Below, piece by piece: positions 7,623 through 17,816 of a stretch of DNA of 64,000 bases. The position numbers and the translations under genes are program-made. This stretch comes from Nonomuraea sediminis (GTDB taxonomy: Bacteria > Actinomycetota > Actinomycetes > Streptosporangiales > Streptosporangiaceae), in NCBI RefSeq assembly GCF_018531495.1, contig NZ_JAHDTI010000002.1, positions 434,001 to 498,000 of the forward strand, in the 5' to 3' direction. Position 1 is the stretch's first letter. Each line of letters begins with the position of its first letter. The notes below the pieces were generated by a model that worked only from the letters and a program-made list of their open reading frames with translations, did not search any database and was not told the origin of the DNA.

Positions 7623-8224
7623 CTGAGCAGCTTGAGTGCCGCGTCGGCGTAGGCGGGGTCCATCGGGAAGGGAGGCTGCGGGTCGTACTCGATGGCCAGC
7701 TGTACGGCTCGCGCCTTCTCCTCGCCCGCGGCGGTGGCCAGCAGGGTGAGCGCCATGTCGATCCCGGCCGAGACCCCGGCGGCGGTGACGATCTTGCCCT
7801 GGGCGACGACCCGCTCCTTGGTGGGTTCGGCGCCGTAGGTGGCCAGATGGTCGAGGATGGCCCAGTGGCTGGTGGCCTTGACCCCGTCGAGGATGCCCGC
7901 GGCGCCCAGGATGAGCGAGCCGCTGCAGACGGACGTGGTCCACGTCGTGTGCTCGTGGGCGGTGCGGATCCAGTCGAGCAGGGCCTGGTCGTTGAGCGCC
8001 TCGAAGGTCCCGGGCCCGCCGGGCACCAGGAGGACGTCGGGCCTGGGCACGTCGGAAAGGCCCGCCGTGGCGGTGATGGTGAGCGTGCCCTGGTCGTCGG
8101 TGACGGGTCCAGGCGTGGCGGCCACGAACGTGACCGTGGTGTCCGGCGCGAAGGCCAGCACGGTGTAGGGCCCGACCGCGTCCAGCGCGGTGAACTTCGG
8201 GTACAGGGCGATGGCGACGTGCAT
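7619..8224 (-). CDS. DJ-1/PfpI family protein (glutamine amidotransferase-like)
   Basis: The 201-residue protein has the DJ-1/PfpI fold with the nucleophile elbow SVCSGSLIL (Cys near residue 101) and VLLVPGGPG. The TSHW segment and GVSAGIDMAL match the isonitrile-hydratase/GlxA-like branch of the family. The frame stays open upstream through the AraC gene, but ATG 8222-8224 is two bases from that gene's stop and begins the first strand (MHVAIALYPKFTALDAVGP). It is co-transcribed with the regulator. The reaction is not determined; hydratase or deglycase-type chemistry are possibilities. Confidence 0.8.
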   Translation of the reverse strand: MHVAIALYPKFTALDAVGPYTVLAFAPDTTVTFVAATPGPVTDDQGTLTITATAGLSDVPRPDVLLVPGGPGTFEALNDQALLDWIRTAHEHTTWTTSVCSGSLILGAAGILDGVKATSHWAILDHLATYGAEPTKERVVAQGKIVTAAGVSAGIDMALTLLATAAGEEKARAVQLAIEYDPQPPFPMDPAYADAALKLLS

Positions 8225-8226
8225 GG

Positions 8227-9183
8227 TCAGCTCTCCTTGAATCGGCGCCGGTAGTCGCCCGGCGAGACATGCCAGTTCCGGCGGAAGACGCGGTAAAGGG
8301 TCTCGGGCCTGCCCAGCCCGCACTCCCTGGCCACCCGGTCCAGCGGATGGTCGGTGATCTCCAGCAGCCTGCGCGCGGCGTCGGCGCGGCTGCGCTCGAC
8401 GTAGCGTCCGGGCGAGAGCCCGGTCTGCTCGGTGAAGACGCGCGAGAAGTGCCGCTCGCTCATCCCTGCCCGCCTGGCCAGCGCGGGCACGCTCAGGTCG
8501 CCTTCGGGGTTGGCGTCGATGTAGGCCTGCAGCTCGCGCAGCGGCTCGTCGCGCGGCACGGCGGTGCTCATCGGCATGCTGAACTGGCTCTGCCCGCCAG
8601 GCCTGTGCAGGTAGACGACCAGCCCGCAGGCGGTGTCCCTGGCGACCTCGTGGCCGTGGTCCTCGGCGACCAGCGCGAGCGCCAGGTCGATGCCGGAGGT
8701 GACGCCCGCCGAGGTCCACACGTCGCCGTCCCTGACGTAGATCGAGTCCTCGTCGACCTGGACGTCCGGGTAGCGCTCGCGCATGAGGCGCGAGGCCACC
8801 CAGTGCGTGGTGGCCCGCCGCCCGTCCAGCAGCCCGGCCTCGGCCAGGCACATCGCCCCGCTGCACACCGAGGTGGTGCGCCTGGCGATGCCCGCCAGCC
8901 GCCGGATCCCGCCGATCAGCGTGGGATCCTCCAGCCAGTCCATCGTGGTCACGCCGCCGGCGACGAGCAGCGTGTCGATCGGCCCGTCGATCTCAGCCAG
9001 CGGCGTGCCGACGGTGACGCTCACGCCGTTCTGCGCCCGTACGGCTCCCGCCGCCACGGCCGTCACCTCGACGTCGTACGGCTCCCGCGCCAGCATCCCG
9101 GCCAGCGCGAACACGTCGGCGGGTCCAGCCATGTCCAGCATCTGGAACCCGTCGTAGACGACGACAACGACCCGCCTCCCCAT
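8227..9183 (-). CDS. GlxA/FtrA-type AraC family transcriptional regulator with DJ-1/PfpI sensor domain
   Basis: The 318-residue protein has an N-terminal DJ-1/PfpI domain (1-190, with TTSVCSGAMCLAEAG) and a C-terminal AraC double HTH (220-318, with LARRAGMSERHFSRVFTEQTGLSPGRYVERSR and the second helix pair ending at NWHVSPGDYRRRF). This architecture is that of GlxA-like regulators, where the amidotransferase-like domain is thought to bind a small ligand rather than catalyse. It sits directly upstream of the PfpI gene and probably controls it. No operator can be named. Confidence 0.88.
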   Translation of the reverse strand: MGRRVVVVVYDGFQMLDMAGPADVFALAGMLAREPYDVEVTAVAAGAVRAQNGVSVTVGTPLAEIDGPIDTLLVAGGVTTMDWLEDPTLIGGIRRLAGIARRTTSVCSGAMCLAEAGLLDGRRATTHWVASRLMRERYPDVQVDEDSIYVRDGDVWTSAGVTSGIDLALALVAEDHGHEVARDTACGLVVYLHRPGGQSQFSMPMSTAVPRDEPLRELQAYIDANPEGDLSVPALARRAGMSERHFSRVFTEQTGLSPGRYVERSRADAARRLLEITDHPLDRVARECGLGRPETLYRVFRRNWHVSPGDYRRRFKES

Positions 9184-9236
9184 GCTTTCATGCTGGTCAG
9201 CCGGGGTGGTGGCGTCAATGACACATGTATTGCAGA

Positions 9237-10676
9237 TTACGCCGAGGAGCGGACGAAGGCGGCCAGGTCGGCGGCCTGCGCCAGGCGGCTGGGCTCGTGG
9301 ACGTACATCATGTGGCCGGCCTCGTAGTACTTGAACTCCACGTTGCCCGCCAGCGCCGCCGGGATCGGCAGGTGGGCGAAGGCGTGCTCGGCGGCGTAGT
9401 ACGGGGTGGCGCCGTCGTGGTAGCCGCAGCCGACGTGGACCCGCAGGTGCGGGTTGTCGCGCATGGCCGCGGCCAGCTTGCCGGTGACGTTGACGTGGAC
9501 GCCCTCGAACTCCTTGAACGACCAGGGGCTCACCCGCGAGGTGAGGATCTCGTAGGGCAGGTCGGAGTGATATTCCAGCTCGGTGTGCAGGTAGTGGTGC
9601 AGCACCGCGCTGTAGGGGCCCATGATGGCGCTGATGCTGGGGTCACGCTCGTAGCGCTCGCGGGCGGCGTCGACGTCCCAGCCGGTGAAACGGCCGTCCA
9701 GGCGACCGACGATCTGCCTGCGCGAGCGCAGCAGCTCGGTGAAGAAGCGGACGTGCTCGATGCGCAGGTCGGCGCTGTCGACGTAGTCCGGAGAAAGCCC
9801 GGTCAGCGCGGCCACCCGCTGGACGACCGCCGCCCGCTCGTCGGCGCTGAGCCTGCTGCCGCGGGCCAGCGCCCACGGGTAGTCGCGGGAGGCGTACTCC
9901 TCGGCCTCGCGCAGCACGTCGGCCAGCGGCCGGTCGCCGTGCAGCCCGTGGTGGTGCGCGATGGCGGCGTAGGTCGGCAGGTAGAGCGCGTAGGACAGGT
10001 CATTGCCGTCGTTGAACTCGCCGGTGACGAAGTCGATGATCGAGGAGATCAGCATGATCCCGTTGAGGTACATGCCGTAGCGCGTCTGCAGGTGATCGGC
10101 CAGCGCCGCCGCCCTGATCGTCCCGTACGACTCCCCGGCCAGGAACTTGGGCGACATCCACCGCCCGTTCCGCGTCGTCCACAGCCGGATGATCTCCCCG
10201 ACCGACTCCACGTCGCCGGTGAACCCGTGGTAGGACTCCGGCTTCTCCCCCTCGGCGGCCCGCGAGTAGCCGGTCGAGACGGGATCGATGAACACCAGGT
10301 CGCTGTCGGCCAGCAGCGTCTCGGCATTGTCCTCGATGCCGTACGGCGGAGCCGCCAGCGAGCCCGCGTCCCCCATCACCACCCGGCGCGGCCCGAGCAC
10401 CCCGAGGTGCAGCCAGACGCTCGACGAGCCCGGCCCGCCGTTGAAGGCGAAGGTGACAGGCCGGGTCAGCGGGTCGGCGCCGTCGAGCGTGTAGCTGGTC
10501 AGGAAGACCTGGGCCTTGGGCCGGTGCCCGTCGAACTTCCCGTCGGTGTGCACCTCCTCGCGCAGGACCAGCGTCCCGGTGGTGGCGGTGTAGGCCTGCC
10601 CGGAGGGCAGCACGTGCGCGGTGGTGACCAGGTCGTCCGCGAGCTCGGCGGACTTCTCAACAGGTGCATCCGACAT
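9237..10676 (-). CDS. S10 family serine carboxypeptidase-like protein
   Basis: The 479-residue protein carries all landmarks of peptidase family S10: the oxyanion region FNGGPGSSSVW (near 75-85), nucleophile GESYG (near 165), the Asp in GYHDGATP and the His in EAGHMMYVH near the C-terminus. No signal peptide is visible, so it appears cytoplasmic, unlike most eukaryotic members. It starts nine bases downstream of the enolase-family gene and is probably part of the same long minus-strand transcript. A role in peptide or ester cleavage is inferred from the family only. Confidence 0.88.
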   Translation of the reverse strand: MSDAPVEKSAELADDLVTTAHVLPSGQAYTATTGTLVLREEVHTDGKFDGHRPKAQVFLTSYTLDGADPLTRPVTFAFNGGPGSSSVWLHLGVLGPRRVVMGDAGSLAAPPYGIEDNAETLLADSDLVFIDPVSTGYSRAAEGEKPESYHGFTGDVESVGEIIRLWTTRNGRWMSPKFLAGESYGTIRAAALADHLQTRYGMYLNGIMLISSIIDFVTGEFNDGNDLSYALYLPTYAAIAHHHGLHGDRPLADVLREAEEYASRDYPWALARGSRLSADERAAVVQRVAALTGLSPDYVDSADLRIEHVRFFTELLRSRRQIVGRLDGRFTGWDVDAARERYERDPSISAIMGPYSAVLHHYLHTELEYHSDLPYEILTSRVSPWSFKEFEGVHVNVTGKLAAAMRDNPHLRVHVGCGYHDGATPYYAAEHAFAHLPIPAALAGNVEFKYYEAGHMMYVHEPSRLAQAADLAAFVRSSA

Positions 10677-10685
10677 GAAAGCCGA

Positions 10686-11918
10686 TTATGTCGTGACTTC
10701 CTGAGAAATATTTGGATCTGCGAACCGTTCGTTGGGCACCTGCGCGAACCACCCCGGACGGCCCGGATCCCGGTCGTAGGGGTAGCCGCCCTGCTTCCGG
10801 TAGAGCTCGGCGTACTCGTCAAGCCGCGCACGGTCCAGCTTGACGCCGAGCCCCGGCCCGGTGGGCACCGCGATCCGCCCGTCGGCGTAGGGCAGCTTGC
10901 CACCCTCGATCACGTCGTCGCGCAGCTGGTGGTAGTGCGCGTCGGCCGCGTAGGTCAGGTTCGGCAGCACCGCGCCCAGGTGGAGCATGGTCGCCAGCTG
11001 GATCCCCAGCTCGCCCGAGGAGTGCACGGCCACCCCGAGCTGGAACGTCTCGCACACCCCCGCCGCCTTCACACACGGCCGGATCCCGCCCCAGAACGTG
11101 GTGTCGAGCAGCACCACGTCGGCGCTGCGCCGCAGCACGTTGGAGGCCAGCTGCTCGAAGTTGACCACCACGGTGTTGGTCGCCAGCGGCACCCTGACCT
11201 GCTCGCGCACCAGCCGCAGCCCCTCCAGGCCGAAGACCGGGTCCTCCAGGTAGTCGTTGTTCAGGTCCTCGATGGCCCGGCCGAAGCGCAGCCCCTCGCC
11301 CAGCGACAGCACCGCGTTCGGGTCGTAGCGCAGCCGGTCGTCGGGGAAGGCCGCGGCCAGCGCCCGATAGCACTCCAGCTCGTAGTCGGGCGGGAACACC
11401 CCGCCCTTGAGCTTGTGCACGGTGAACCCGTGCGCCCGCCTGAGCTCGCGCGCGTGCTCGACGAGCTGGTCGGGCGTCCTGATCTCCGGGTACCCCTCGG
11501 CGGCGTAGCGGAAGAACAGGTAGGAGGCGAAGTGCACCTCGTCGCGGATCCGCCCGCCCAGCAGGTCGTGCACGGGCACGCCGAGGTGCTGCCCGATCAG
11601 GTCGAGGCAGGCGAACTCGACGGCGGCCAGCAGCTGGGTCCTGTTGTTGTACAGCGAGGCCGTCGGATTGGCGATCTTGAACCTCAATGCCTCGAGCTGG
11701 AAGGGGTCGTGTCCCTTCAGGTACGGCACGAGCGCGCGGAAGGCCGCCTCGGCGCTCTCGCCGCCGCCGCCCATCTCGCCCAGGCCGATCAGCCCGTTGT
11801 CGGCCTCCACCTCGACGATCGTCCTGATGAAGCGGCCCCAGTGGGCGCCGTTGCTGTGCCGCAGCGGCGCCTCGAGCGGGACGGCGACCGTCGTGGCCCG
11901 GATGTCAACGATCTTCAC
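10686..11918 (-). CDS. Enolase-superfamily dehydratase, glucarate dehydratase-like
   Basis: The 410-residue protein has the mandelate racemase/enolase fold. A capping domain (1-125) precedes a barrel with the KxK base HKLKGG (near 168), metal ligands in YDPN, YLEDP and TNTVVVN, and a His/Asp dyad in LDTTFWGG and AVHSSGELG. This pattern, especially KxK plus the Asn third ligand, is that of glucarate dehydratases. It would abstract the alpha proton of an acid sugar and eliminate water to a 2-keto-3-deoxy acid. It overlaps the mannosidase gene by 14 bases and belongs to the GntR-controlled arm. The exact acid sugar is not known. Confidence 0.85.
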   Translation of the reverse strand: MKIVDIRATTVAVPLEAPLRHSNGAHWGRFIRTIVEVEADNGLIGLGEMGGGGESAEAAFRALVPYLKGHDPFQLEALRFKIANPTASLYNNRTQLLAAVEFACLDLIGQHLGVPVHDLLGGRIRDEVHFASYLFFRYAAEGYPEIRTPDQLVEHARELRRAHGFTVHKLKGGVFPPDYELECYRALAAAFPDDRLRYDPNAVLSLGEGLRFGRAIEDLNNDYLEDPVFGLEGLRLVREQVRVPLATNTVVVNFEQLASNVLRRSADVVLLDTTFWGGIRPCVKAAGVCETFQLGVAVHSSGELGIQLATMLHLGAVLPNLTYAADAHYHQLRDDVIEGGKLPYADGRIAVPTGPGLGVKLDRARLDEYAELYRKQGGYPYDRDPGRPGWFAQVPNERFADPNISQEVTT

Positions 11919-14901
11919 AAGTCCCCCAAACGGCGACCACCCCGCACGCGGGCAGCGCCACCTTCACCGATTCGTCCCTGACCTCCGCGTCCGCGATCCC
12001 GTGGGCCAGCCCCGGGCTCACCCTGGCCGAGCGCAGCCCCGGCATCGTGAGCGTCACCTCGACGGGCTCGTCGGCCAGCGACTGGAGCCTGACCACGCGC
12101 TCGCCGTCGGCCTGCCCGATCGAGTTGACCACCACGTCCGGGTGGTCGACCGAGGCGTAGGTCTCCGTGGCGGGAGCCGTACCGGACAGCAGGGCGCCGA
12201 CGAACGGGTCGCACAGGCCCGCGGCGGCCTGCGCGCCGAGGCGCCGGGCGGGCACGCCGGCGGCCGAGGTGACCGCGTAGCGGAACGTGGTCTCACCCTG
12301 CTGCTGCGCGGGGAAATTGGTGTCCCAGATGTTGTTGAGCGCCCAGGAGTAGACCGTGCCCGGCTCCTCCTCCAGCGTGGGCGGGAACGGCGCGTAGGGC
12401 ATGTGGATGGTGCCCACCTGCACCAGCGGCGCCTCCAGCGTGGCCCAGGCCACGGTCAGCTCGGGGTCCTCGAAGGCCATCCAGTGCCGGATCGGCAGCA
12501 TGTACTCGGCCGACCCCGGCACCCTGGCCACGTCGGGGCCGCCGACGCCGCCGGTCAGCTCCCAGGCCGCCGGCTCGCCCGCGGCGAACGGGAAGGCCAG
12601 GAACACCGCCTCCTTGGCGGGCGTGCCCTGCTTGGCCAGCTGGTAGGTCAGGTCGAGCCTGGGCACGCCGGCGTACAGCTCGATCGTGGCGCGGATCCAG
12701 TCGACACCCTTGCCCTGCAGCTCGACGACCAGCTTCTCGCCGACGGCGGTCCTGAAGGCCTTGGTGATCGTGGCGTTCCTGGCGATGGCCCGGTCGCCCA
12801 GCAAGGTCCTGTCGTGCGCCCCCACGTGGCCGGACAGGTGGTTGAAGTGCGGGGCGGTGGCGTAGCGGTCGTAGACGTACTGGCCGAAGCCGGCGGCGGC
12901 CTCGGTGTTGACCAGCTCGCGCCCGGCCGCCTTGTCGAAGATCGAGCCGATGTAGCCCTCGCGGACGTCGTAGGTGACCCGGTAGTGCTCGTTCTCGATC
13001 ACGCCGTCCAGCGGCAGCTCGACCGGCTCCGGCGCCTGGGTCTCGGCCGCCACGACGTCGATCCGCGCGTACCCGAAGCCGGGGATGTCCGGCACGACGG
13101 CGTGCAGGTGGCGTCCGATCGGCCGCGTCGGCCAGTCGTCGGGATGCACCAGCTCCTCGTGATGCGGGACCGTCTCGCCGGACCGGGAGTCCACCAGCGC
13201 GATGGGCGCCTCGTAGGCCACCACGTCGCGCGGCAGGAACAGGCGCGCCACGTCGGTCCGCGCCCGCGTGGCGGGGTTGAAGACGGCGAAGGACGCCAGC
13301 GCCTCTCCCCCGTCCTCCGACAGCGCGGCGCCGAAGCGGCGCGTGGCGGCGTGGAGGAGGTCGGCGGCGTCGTCCTGGGCGTCGTAGGCGCCCGAGGACT
13401 TGCGGGTCCACTGCAGGCCGCCGGAGTCGCCCGCTTCCTCGGCGTCCTCCCACGGGTTGGCCGCGCCCCAGGTGTGCTCGTTGAACAGGGCGACCTTGTC
13501 GTAGGCGTGGTCGATCTCGCCGGTGGCGTCGGCGCCCGCCAGCGTGTGCAGCGTCTCGGCGGCCCGCAGCGCCGACTGGGCCCGCCGTACGTAGCCCAGC
13601 GGGCGCGCGCCCGAGCCGAGCCCGTCGGCCCACCAGTCGGTCCAGTCGCCCTCATGCACGGCCAGCCGGTCGTGGTACTTCGACTCCACGTGCTGGAAGA
13701 AGTCGGAGTTGACCGCCGAGCGCAGCCGCGGGTAGGCCCACTGCTCGTTCCACCGCTTGACGATCGAGGCCGGCACGATCGACGGCCCCGCGTTGTCGGC
13801 GTGCGCCCCCTGCACCCGCAGGTGCAGCGCGTCCAGCTCGTACGGCTCCCGCGGCGCGTCGGGCCCCTGCCAGCCGAACGTGCCGGGACCGTAGGGGTAG
13901 CCGCGCGAGGCCAGCGCGGACAGGTAGCGCGGCAGCAGGTCGTCGGCCAGCTCGTAGGAGTCGGTCAGCCCGACCGTGTTGCCCTCCATGTAGGCCATGC
14001 CGTGCGGGGTGTCGGTGAACCAGACCAGGATCTCCCGTCCGCTGGGCGCCCGCCAACGGAACGGCCTGGTCAGCTTGTCGCCGCCGTGCAGGTAGGGCAC
14101 CGACCGGCCGGCCCAGTTGTGCGCGGCGGCCAGGTATCGCACCCCGGCGGCGTTCAGCGCGTCGATCAGCCCGACGACGGCGCCGGGCACGTCGGTGTGC
14201 ATGGCCGAGCGGGTGGGGAAGCGCTCGGTGAAGCGGAGCTGGCGGTAGAGCTCCTCGGTCGAGCAGGCCTCGGTGTGCAGTTGGAACGGCAGCGCCGTGA
14301 CCTCGATGACGCCCTCGTCGACGCGGCGCATGAACGCCTCGACCTGCTCGGCGGGCCGCGCCTCCAGCCACTTCAGCGCGGGCATGGACGACTCCACGCT
14401 CCAGCGGAACTTCGCGTCGTCCGGCCAGGAGGCGGTCTCGTCGGCCAGCCGTAGCGCGGCGTCGAGGTAGTCGAGGTGGTGGCGCAGGACGGTGCCCTGC
14501 GGGTCGGTGTAGCCGATGTCCAGGTGGGAGTGGTGGACGACGAACACGCTCCACTTGCGCTGCGGGGTGACCGTGACCTGGGCCGTGCCGACCAGCCCTG
14601 CGTCGTCGCGGGACTCCAGCGTGAACGTGCGCGGGGCGTCGACCTCGGGCACGAGCAGGGTGACGTCGGTGCCGGTGGCGCTGTCGACGCCGACCAGCAC
14701 GTGGGTGAGCGGCTGGTCGCTCGACACCCGGACCGCCTGGCGGCCGTCGTGGGTGAACAGCGGCACCACCGCGACCCGCACCTCCAGGCCGCGCACGCTG
14801 ATCACCGGGGTCGAGGTGTCGTTGCGCAGCGCCTGCCTGATCCCGTCGTAATCCGGGGAGCCCAGGCTCCGCTGCAGCAACCGGCTGGTCAATTCAGACA
14901 C
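11905..14901 (-). CDS. Glycoside hydrolase family 38-type alpha-mannosidase
   Basis: The 998-residue protein has an N-terminal beta-rich region (1-115), then a GH38-like catalytic domain beginning with the zinc motif HSHLDIGYT and a candidate nucleophile Asp in MHTDVPG. Helical and large beta-sandwich domains follow to the end. GH38 enzymes are zinc-dependent retaining alpha-mannosidases. The sequence resembles the DUF5054-like branch, so mannose specificity is not assured. No signal peptide is visible, so it would act in the cytoplasm on an oligosaccharide taken up by the adjacent ABC importer, whose permease gene it overlaps by eight bases. Confidence 0.83.
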   Translation of the reverse strand: MSELTSRLLQRSLGSPDYDGIRQALRNDTSTPVISVRGLEVRVAVVPLFTHDGRQAVRVSSDQPLTHVLVGVDSATGTDVTLLVPEVDAPRTFTLESRDDAGLVGTAQVTVTPQRKWSVFVVHHSHLDIGYTDPQGTVLRHHLDYLDAALRLADETASWPDDAKFRWSVESSMPALKWLEARPAEQVEAFMRRVDEGVIEVTALPFQLHTEACSTEELYRQLRFTERFPTRSAMHTDVPGAVVGLIDALNAAGVRYLAAAHNWAGRSVPYLHGGDKLTRPFRWRAPSGREILVWFTDTPHGMAYMEGNTVGLTDSYELADDLLPRYLSALASRGYPYGPGTFGWQGPDAPREPYELDALHLRVQGAHADNAGPSIVPASIVKRWNEQWAYPRLRSAVNSDFFQHVESKYHDRLAVHEGDWTDWWADGLGSGARPLGYVRRAQSALRAAETLHTLAGADATGEIDHAYDKVALFNEHTWGAANPWEDAEEAGDSGGLQWTRKSSGAYDAQDDAADLLHAATRRFGAALSEDGGEALASFAVFNPATRARTDVARLFLPRDVVAYEAPIALVDSRSGETVPHHEELVHPDDWPTRPIGRHLHAVVPDIPGFGYARIDVVAAETQAPEPVELPLDGVIENEHYRVTYDVREGYIGSIFDKAAGRELVNTEAAAGFGQYVYDRYATAPHFNHLSGHVGAHDRTLLGDRAIARNATITKAFRTAVGEKLVVELQGKGVDWIRATIELYAGVPRLDLTYQLAKQGTPAKEAVFLAFPFAAGEPAAWELTGGVGGPDVARVPGSAEYMLPIRHWMAFEDPELTVAWATLEAPLVQVGTIHMPYAPFPPTLEEEPGTVYSWALNNIWDTNFPAQQQGETTFRYAVTSAAGVPARRLGAQAAAGLCDPFVGALLSGTAPATETYASVDHPDVVVNSIGQADGERVVRLQSLADEPVEVTLTMPGLRSARVSPGLAHGIADAEVRDESVKVALPACGVVAVWGTCEDR

Positions 14902-15703
14902 TCCCTAGGGACAGGCCTCGGGCGAAGAGGCGCTGGGTGGCGAGGAAAAGCGCGACCGTGGGCAGCGAGACGACCAGTCCCGCGGCCAGTCCCACGGGTA
15001 CAGGCGTACCCGCGTAGACGTCGGTCATGAGCCCGGCCAGGGCAGGCATCACCGGCCTGACGTTCTCGGTCTGCGACAGCGTCAGGCCGAAGATCAGGTC
15101 GTTCCACACGAAGGTGAACTCGAGGATGTAGACGGCGGCCAGCGCGCTCAGCGACAGCGGCAGGTAGATCCGCCAGAAGATCCGCCACGTGGTCGCGCCG
15201 TCCATGCGGGCCGCCTCGAAGATGGAGAAGGCCACGCCGGTGTAGAAGTTGCGCAGCACGAAGGCGGCCAGCGGCACGTTGATCGCCGTGTAGATGAGGA
15301 TCATGCCGAGGTGCGAGTCGTAGAGCCCGGCGTCGCTGTAGCCCACGAACAGCGGGATGAGCAGCATCTGCGACGGGAAGATCGTCCCCCCGAAGATCAG
15401 CATGAACCACCAGAAGCCGCCGCGCAGCCGTAGCACCACGATCGTGTACCCGGCCAGCGCCCCGATGATCACACCCAGTAAGGGCGAGATGACGGCGTAG
15501 AGCGCGGTGCTCGTCAGGCTCTCCCCCAGCGACGCCTTCTCGATGGCATCGGCGAAGTTGCTGAACAGCGAGAAGTCGCCTGACGGCACCCACGCGCTGG
15601 CCGGGTCGTAGGACGCGGCGGGCCGCGAGGCGTTCACCAGCAGCAGATAGGTCGGCCCAAGCCAGATCAGCCCGAGCACGACAAGGACGGCACGGCGGAT
15701 CAT
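14894..15703 (-). CDS. Carbohydrate ABC transporter permease, MalG type
   Basis: The 269-residue protein has about six membrane helices and the EAA loop EAARMDGATTWRIFWRIYLPL near residues 162-182, which docks on the ATPase. It belongs to the CUT1 family of sugar importers. It overlaps the partner permease gene in ATGA and the mannosidase by eight bases. No ATPase gene lies in the cluster, as is usual for actinomycete CUT1 systems that share the MsiK ATPase encoded elsewhere. Confidence 0.93.
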   Translation of the reverse strand: MIRRAVLVVLGLIWLGPTYLLLVNASRPAASYDPASAWVPSGDFSLFSNFADAIEKASLGESLTSTALYAVISPLLGVIIGALAGYTIVVLRLRGGFWWFMLIFGGTIFPSQMLLIPLFVGYSDAGLYDSHLGMILIYTAINVPLAAFVLRNFYTGVAFSIFEAARMDGATTWRIFWRIYLPLSLSALAAVYILEFTFVWNDLIFGLTLSQTENVRPVMPALAGLMTDVYAGTPVPVGLAAGLVVSLPTVALFLATQRLFARGLSLGSV

Positions 15704-16539
15704 TGGACCTGCCTACGGAGGTAGAGGTAGGAGGCCAGCCCGGTGACGACGGTCAGCATTACCGCCACGGCCGAGCCGTAGCCGTACTCGCTGGCCACGA
15801 ACGTGTCGCGGTACATGGTCACGGCGAGGGTCTCGGAGTTGCGGCCCGGTCCGCCCTGGGTCAGCACCCACACGATGTCGAAGGTCTTGAGCGAGGCCAC
15901 CAGCGCGAGCCCCACCACGACGGCGGTCAGCGGGCGCATCAGCGGCCAGATGACCAGCCGGAACAGCCGCCAGCCCGAGGCACCGTCCAGGCGGGCCGCC
16001 TCGATCGGTTCCTTGGGGATCGACTGCAGGCCGACCACGAACAGCAGCGTGTTGACCCCGACCTGCTGCCAGGTCCACACCAGCAGCATGGCCAGCGTGT
16101 TCGCGGGCGCCACCTGCAGGAAGGCGGTGTCGACGCCGAGCAGCAGGTTGGCGATCCCGCCGTGCGACAGGATGGGGCTCCACACCAGGGCCAGGCCCGC
16201 GCCGCTGAGGGCGTACGGCAGCATGAACGGCACCCGGAACCAGGCGCCGCCCTTGATGTCGTAGGACAGCACCGCCACCAGCAGGCCGACGCCGACCGGC
16301 AGCACCATGGTGCCGATCACCCACAGCAGGGTGTTCCTGATCGAGGTGAGCAGCGCCGGGTCGTCGAGCAGCTTGGCGAAGTTGTGCAGACCGATCCACT
16401 CCGGGTCGGCGAGCCCGTCGTACTGGGTGAAGCTGAGGTACGCGGTCCACAGGAACGGCGCGTACAGCAGCAGGGCCACCAGCAGTACGGCGGGCGCGAC
16501 GTAGCCGGAGCGGAATCGGCCCAGCATCGGGGCGCGCAT
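15700..16539 (-). CDS. Carbohydrate ABC transporter permease, MalF type
   Basis: The 279-residue protein starts with a short cytoplasmic leader and about six membrane helices. The EAA loop reads EAARLDGASGWRLFRLVIWPL (split here as EAARLDGASG and WRLFRLVIWPL). It pairs with the downstream MalG-type permease. The frame is open far upstream as a shadow of the binding-protein gene, but ATG 16537-16539 overlaps the stop of that gene in TGATG, the usual coupling arrangement. Confidence 0.93.
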   Translation of the reverse strand: MRAPMLGRFRSGYVAPAVLLVALLLYAPFLWTAYLSFTQYDGLADPEWIGLHNFAKLLDDPALLTSIRNTLLWVIGTMVLPVGVGLLVAVLSYDIKGGAWFRVPFMLPYALSGAGLALVWSPILSHGGIANLLLGVDTAFLQVAPANTLAMLLVWTWQQVGVNTLLFVVGLQSIPKEPIEAARLDGASGWRLFRLVIWPLMRPLTAVVVGLALVASLKTFDIVWVLTQGGPGRNSETLAVTMYRDTFVASEYGYGSAVAVMLTVVTGLASYLYLRRQVQ

Positions 16540-17786
16540 CACTGATGCGTGCTCCAGTACTCGTCCGCCGCCTTCTGGATCGTCTCGAGCACCTCCTGGT
16601 AGGAGCCCGGCTCGGTGACGAACTTGCCGAACCCGTCGAGCGCGGCCGTCAGGATCGGCGGGGGCGTGGCCTCGAAGTAGCGGTTGACCAGGCGGTACTT
16701 GCCGCTGCCCGCGTCCTTGGTGACGTCGGCCAGCGCGGCGTCCTTGATCGCGACCTTGGGGTTGGCGCTGACGTCGCCGCGGCTGGTGGCCCAGGTCTCC
16801 TGCGCCTTGTCGGTGGTCCACCACTTGAGGTACTTCATGCTGGCGTCGGGGTCGGGGGCCTTGGCCAGGGAGCAGAGGGGGCCGCTCTCGAAGATCATCG
16901 AGGTCTTGGGGAGGGAGGAATTGGCGTTGGGGATGACGAAGAAGCCGTAGTCCTCGCCGGGCTTCATGTCGCGCTGGGTCATGCTGGTGTTGAAGAACGT
17001 GCCGAAGGAGACCATCGCGGTCTTGCCGGTCTTGAGCAGGTCGGCCGGGTCGGTCTTGTCGCCGGGGTTGACGAAGTAGCCGGCGTCGATGAGCTGCTTC
17101 CACTTCTGCATGACCGCGACCACGCCGGGGTCGGTGTACTTGGCCTTGCCGGTGGAGAGCCTGTCGTACAGGTCGGGGTCGGTGCCGGCCATCAGTTGCT
17201 CGAACCAGACGAAGGAGAACAGCACGCTGGTGTGGTAGAAGGGCGTGACCTTGTTCTTCTTCAGGGTGTCGGCGATCTTGACCAGGTCGTCCCACGTCGT
17301 TGGGGGTTGCAGGCCGTACTTGTCGAAGACCTTCTTGTTGTAGAACATGCCCCAGTAGGCGACGTTCAGCGGCACGCAGTACTGCTTGCCGTCGATCGTG
17401 TAGTAGGGGGCCAGGTCCTTGGGCAGGTCGCCGGCGTTCATCGCCTCCTGCCAGACGGCCGAGGTGTCGGCCACCTGCTTCTGCTTGACGATCTCCTGCA
17501 GCATCCCCCCGGTCTGCCAGGTGAACAGGTCAGGCTTGACGTTGGTGCGGAACGAGGCCTTGATGAAGGCCTGGTACTGCGCCGAGTCGGTGTAGCCGAC
17601 CGGCTTCATGTTCAGGCTGATCTGCTGCTTGGACAGGGTGCCCATGGCCTCGAAGTACTTGCTCCAGGCGCCCTTGTCGTTGTACAGGGACAGCTCGGTC
17701 TTCTTCTTCGGCGCCTCCGCGTTCGAGCCGCAGGCGGCCACCGTGAGGGCCACCACGGCGAGCGTGGCTACGCGTGACCGGATCAT
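16539..17786 (-). CDS. Extracellular sugar-binding lipoprotein of the ABC importer
   Basis: The 415-residue family-1 solute-binding protein has a lipoprotein signal MIRSRVATLAVVALTVAAC with the lipobox cysteine at residue 19. The mature part has the two-lobe arrangement of these proteins (DLFTWQTGG, YCVPLNVAYWGMFYNKKVF, PTTWDDL). A longer frame exists, but AAGGAGG (complement of 17794-17800) is ideally placed for the ATG at 17784-17786. Ligand is inferred to be a mannoside or related oligosaccharide from the neighbouring GH38 gene. It follows the GntR gene by 30 bases, so repressor and transporter are co-transcribed. Confidence 0.93.
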   Translation of the reverse strand: MIRSRVATLAVVALTVAACGSNAEAPKKKTELSLYNDKGAWSKYFEAMGTLSKQQISLNMKPVGYTDSAQYQAFIKASFRTNVKPDLFTWQTGGMLQEIVKQKQVADTSAVWQEAMNAGDLPKDLAPYYTIDGKQYCVPLNVAYWGMFYNKKVFDKYGLQPPTTWDDLVKIADTLKKNKVTPFYHTSVLFSFVWFEQLMAGTDPDLYDRLSTGKAKYTDPGVVAVMQKWKQLIDAGYFVNPGDKTDPADLLKTGKTAMVSFGTFFNTSMTQRDMKPGEDYGFFVIPNANSSLPKTSMIFESGPLCSLAKAPDPDASMKYLKWWTTDKAQETWATSRGDVSANPKVAIKDAALADVTKDAGSGKYRLVNRYFEATPPPILTAALDGFGKFVTEPGSYQEVLETIQKAADEYWSTHQ

Positions 17787-17816
17787 GCACCGGCCTCCTT
17801 GTTTCACTTGGGGGGA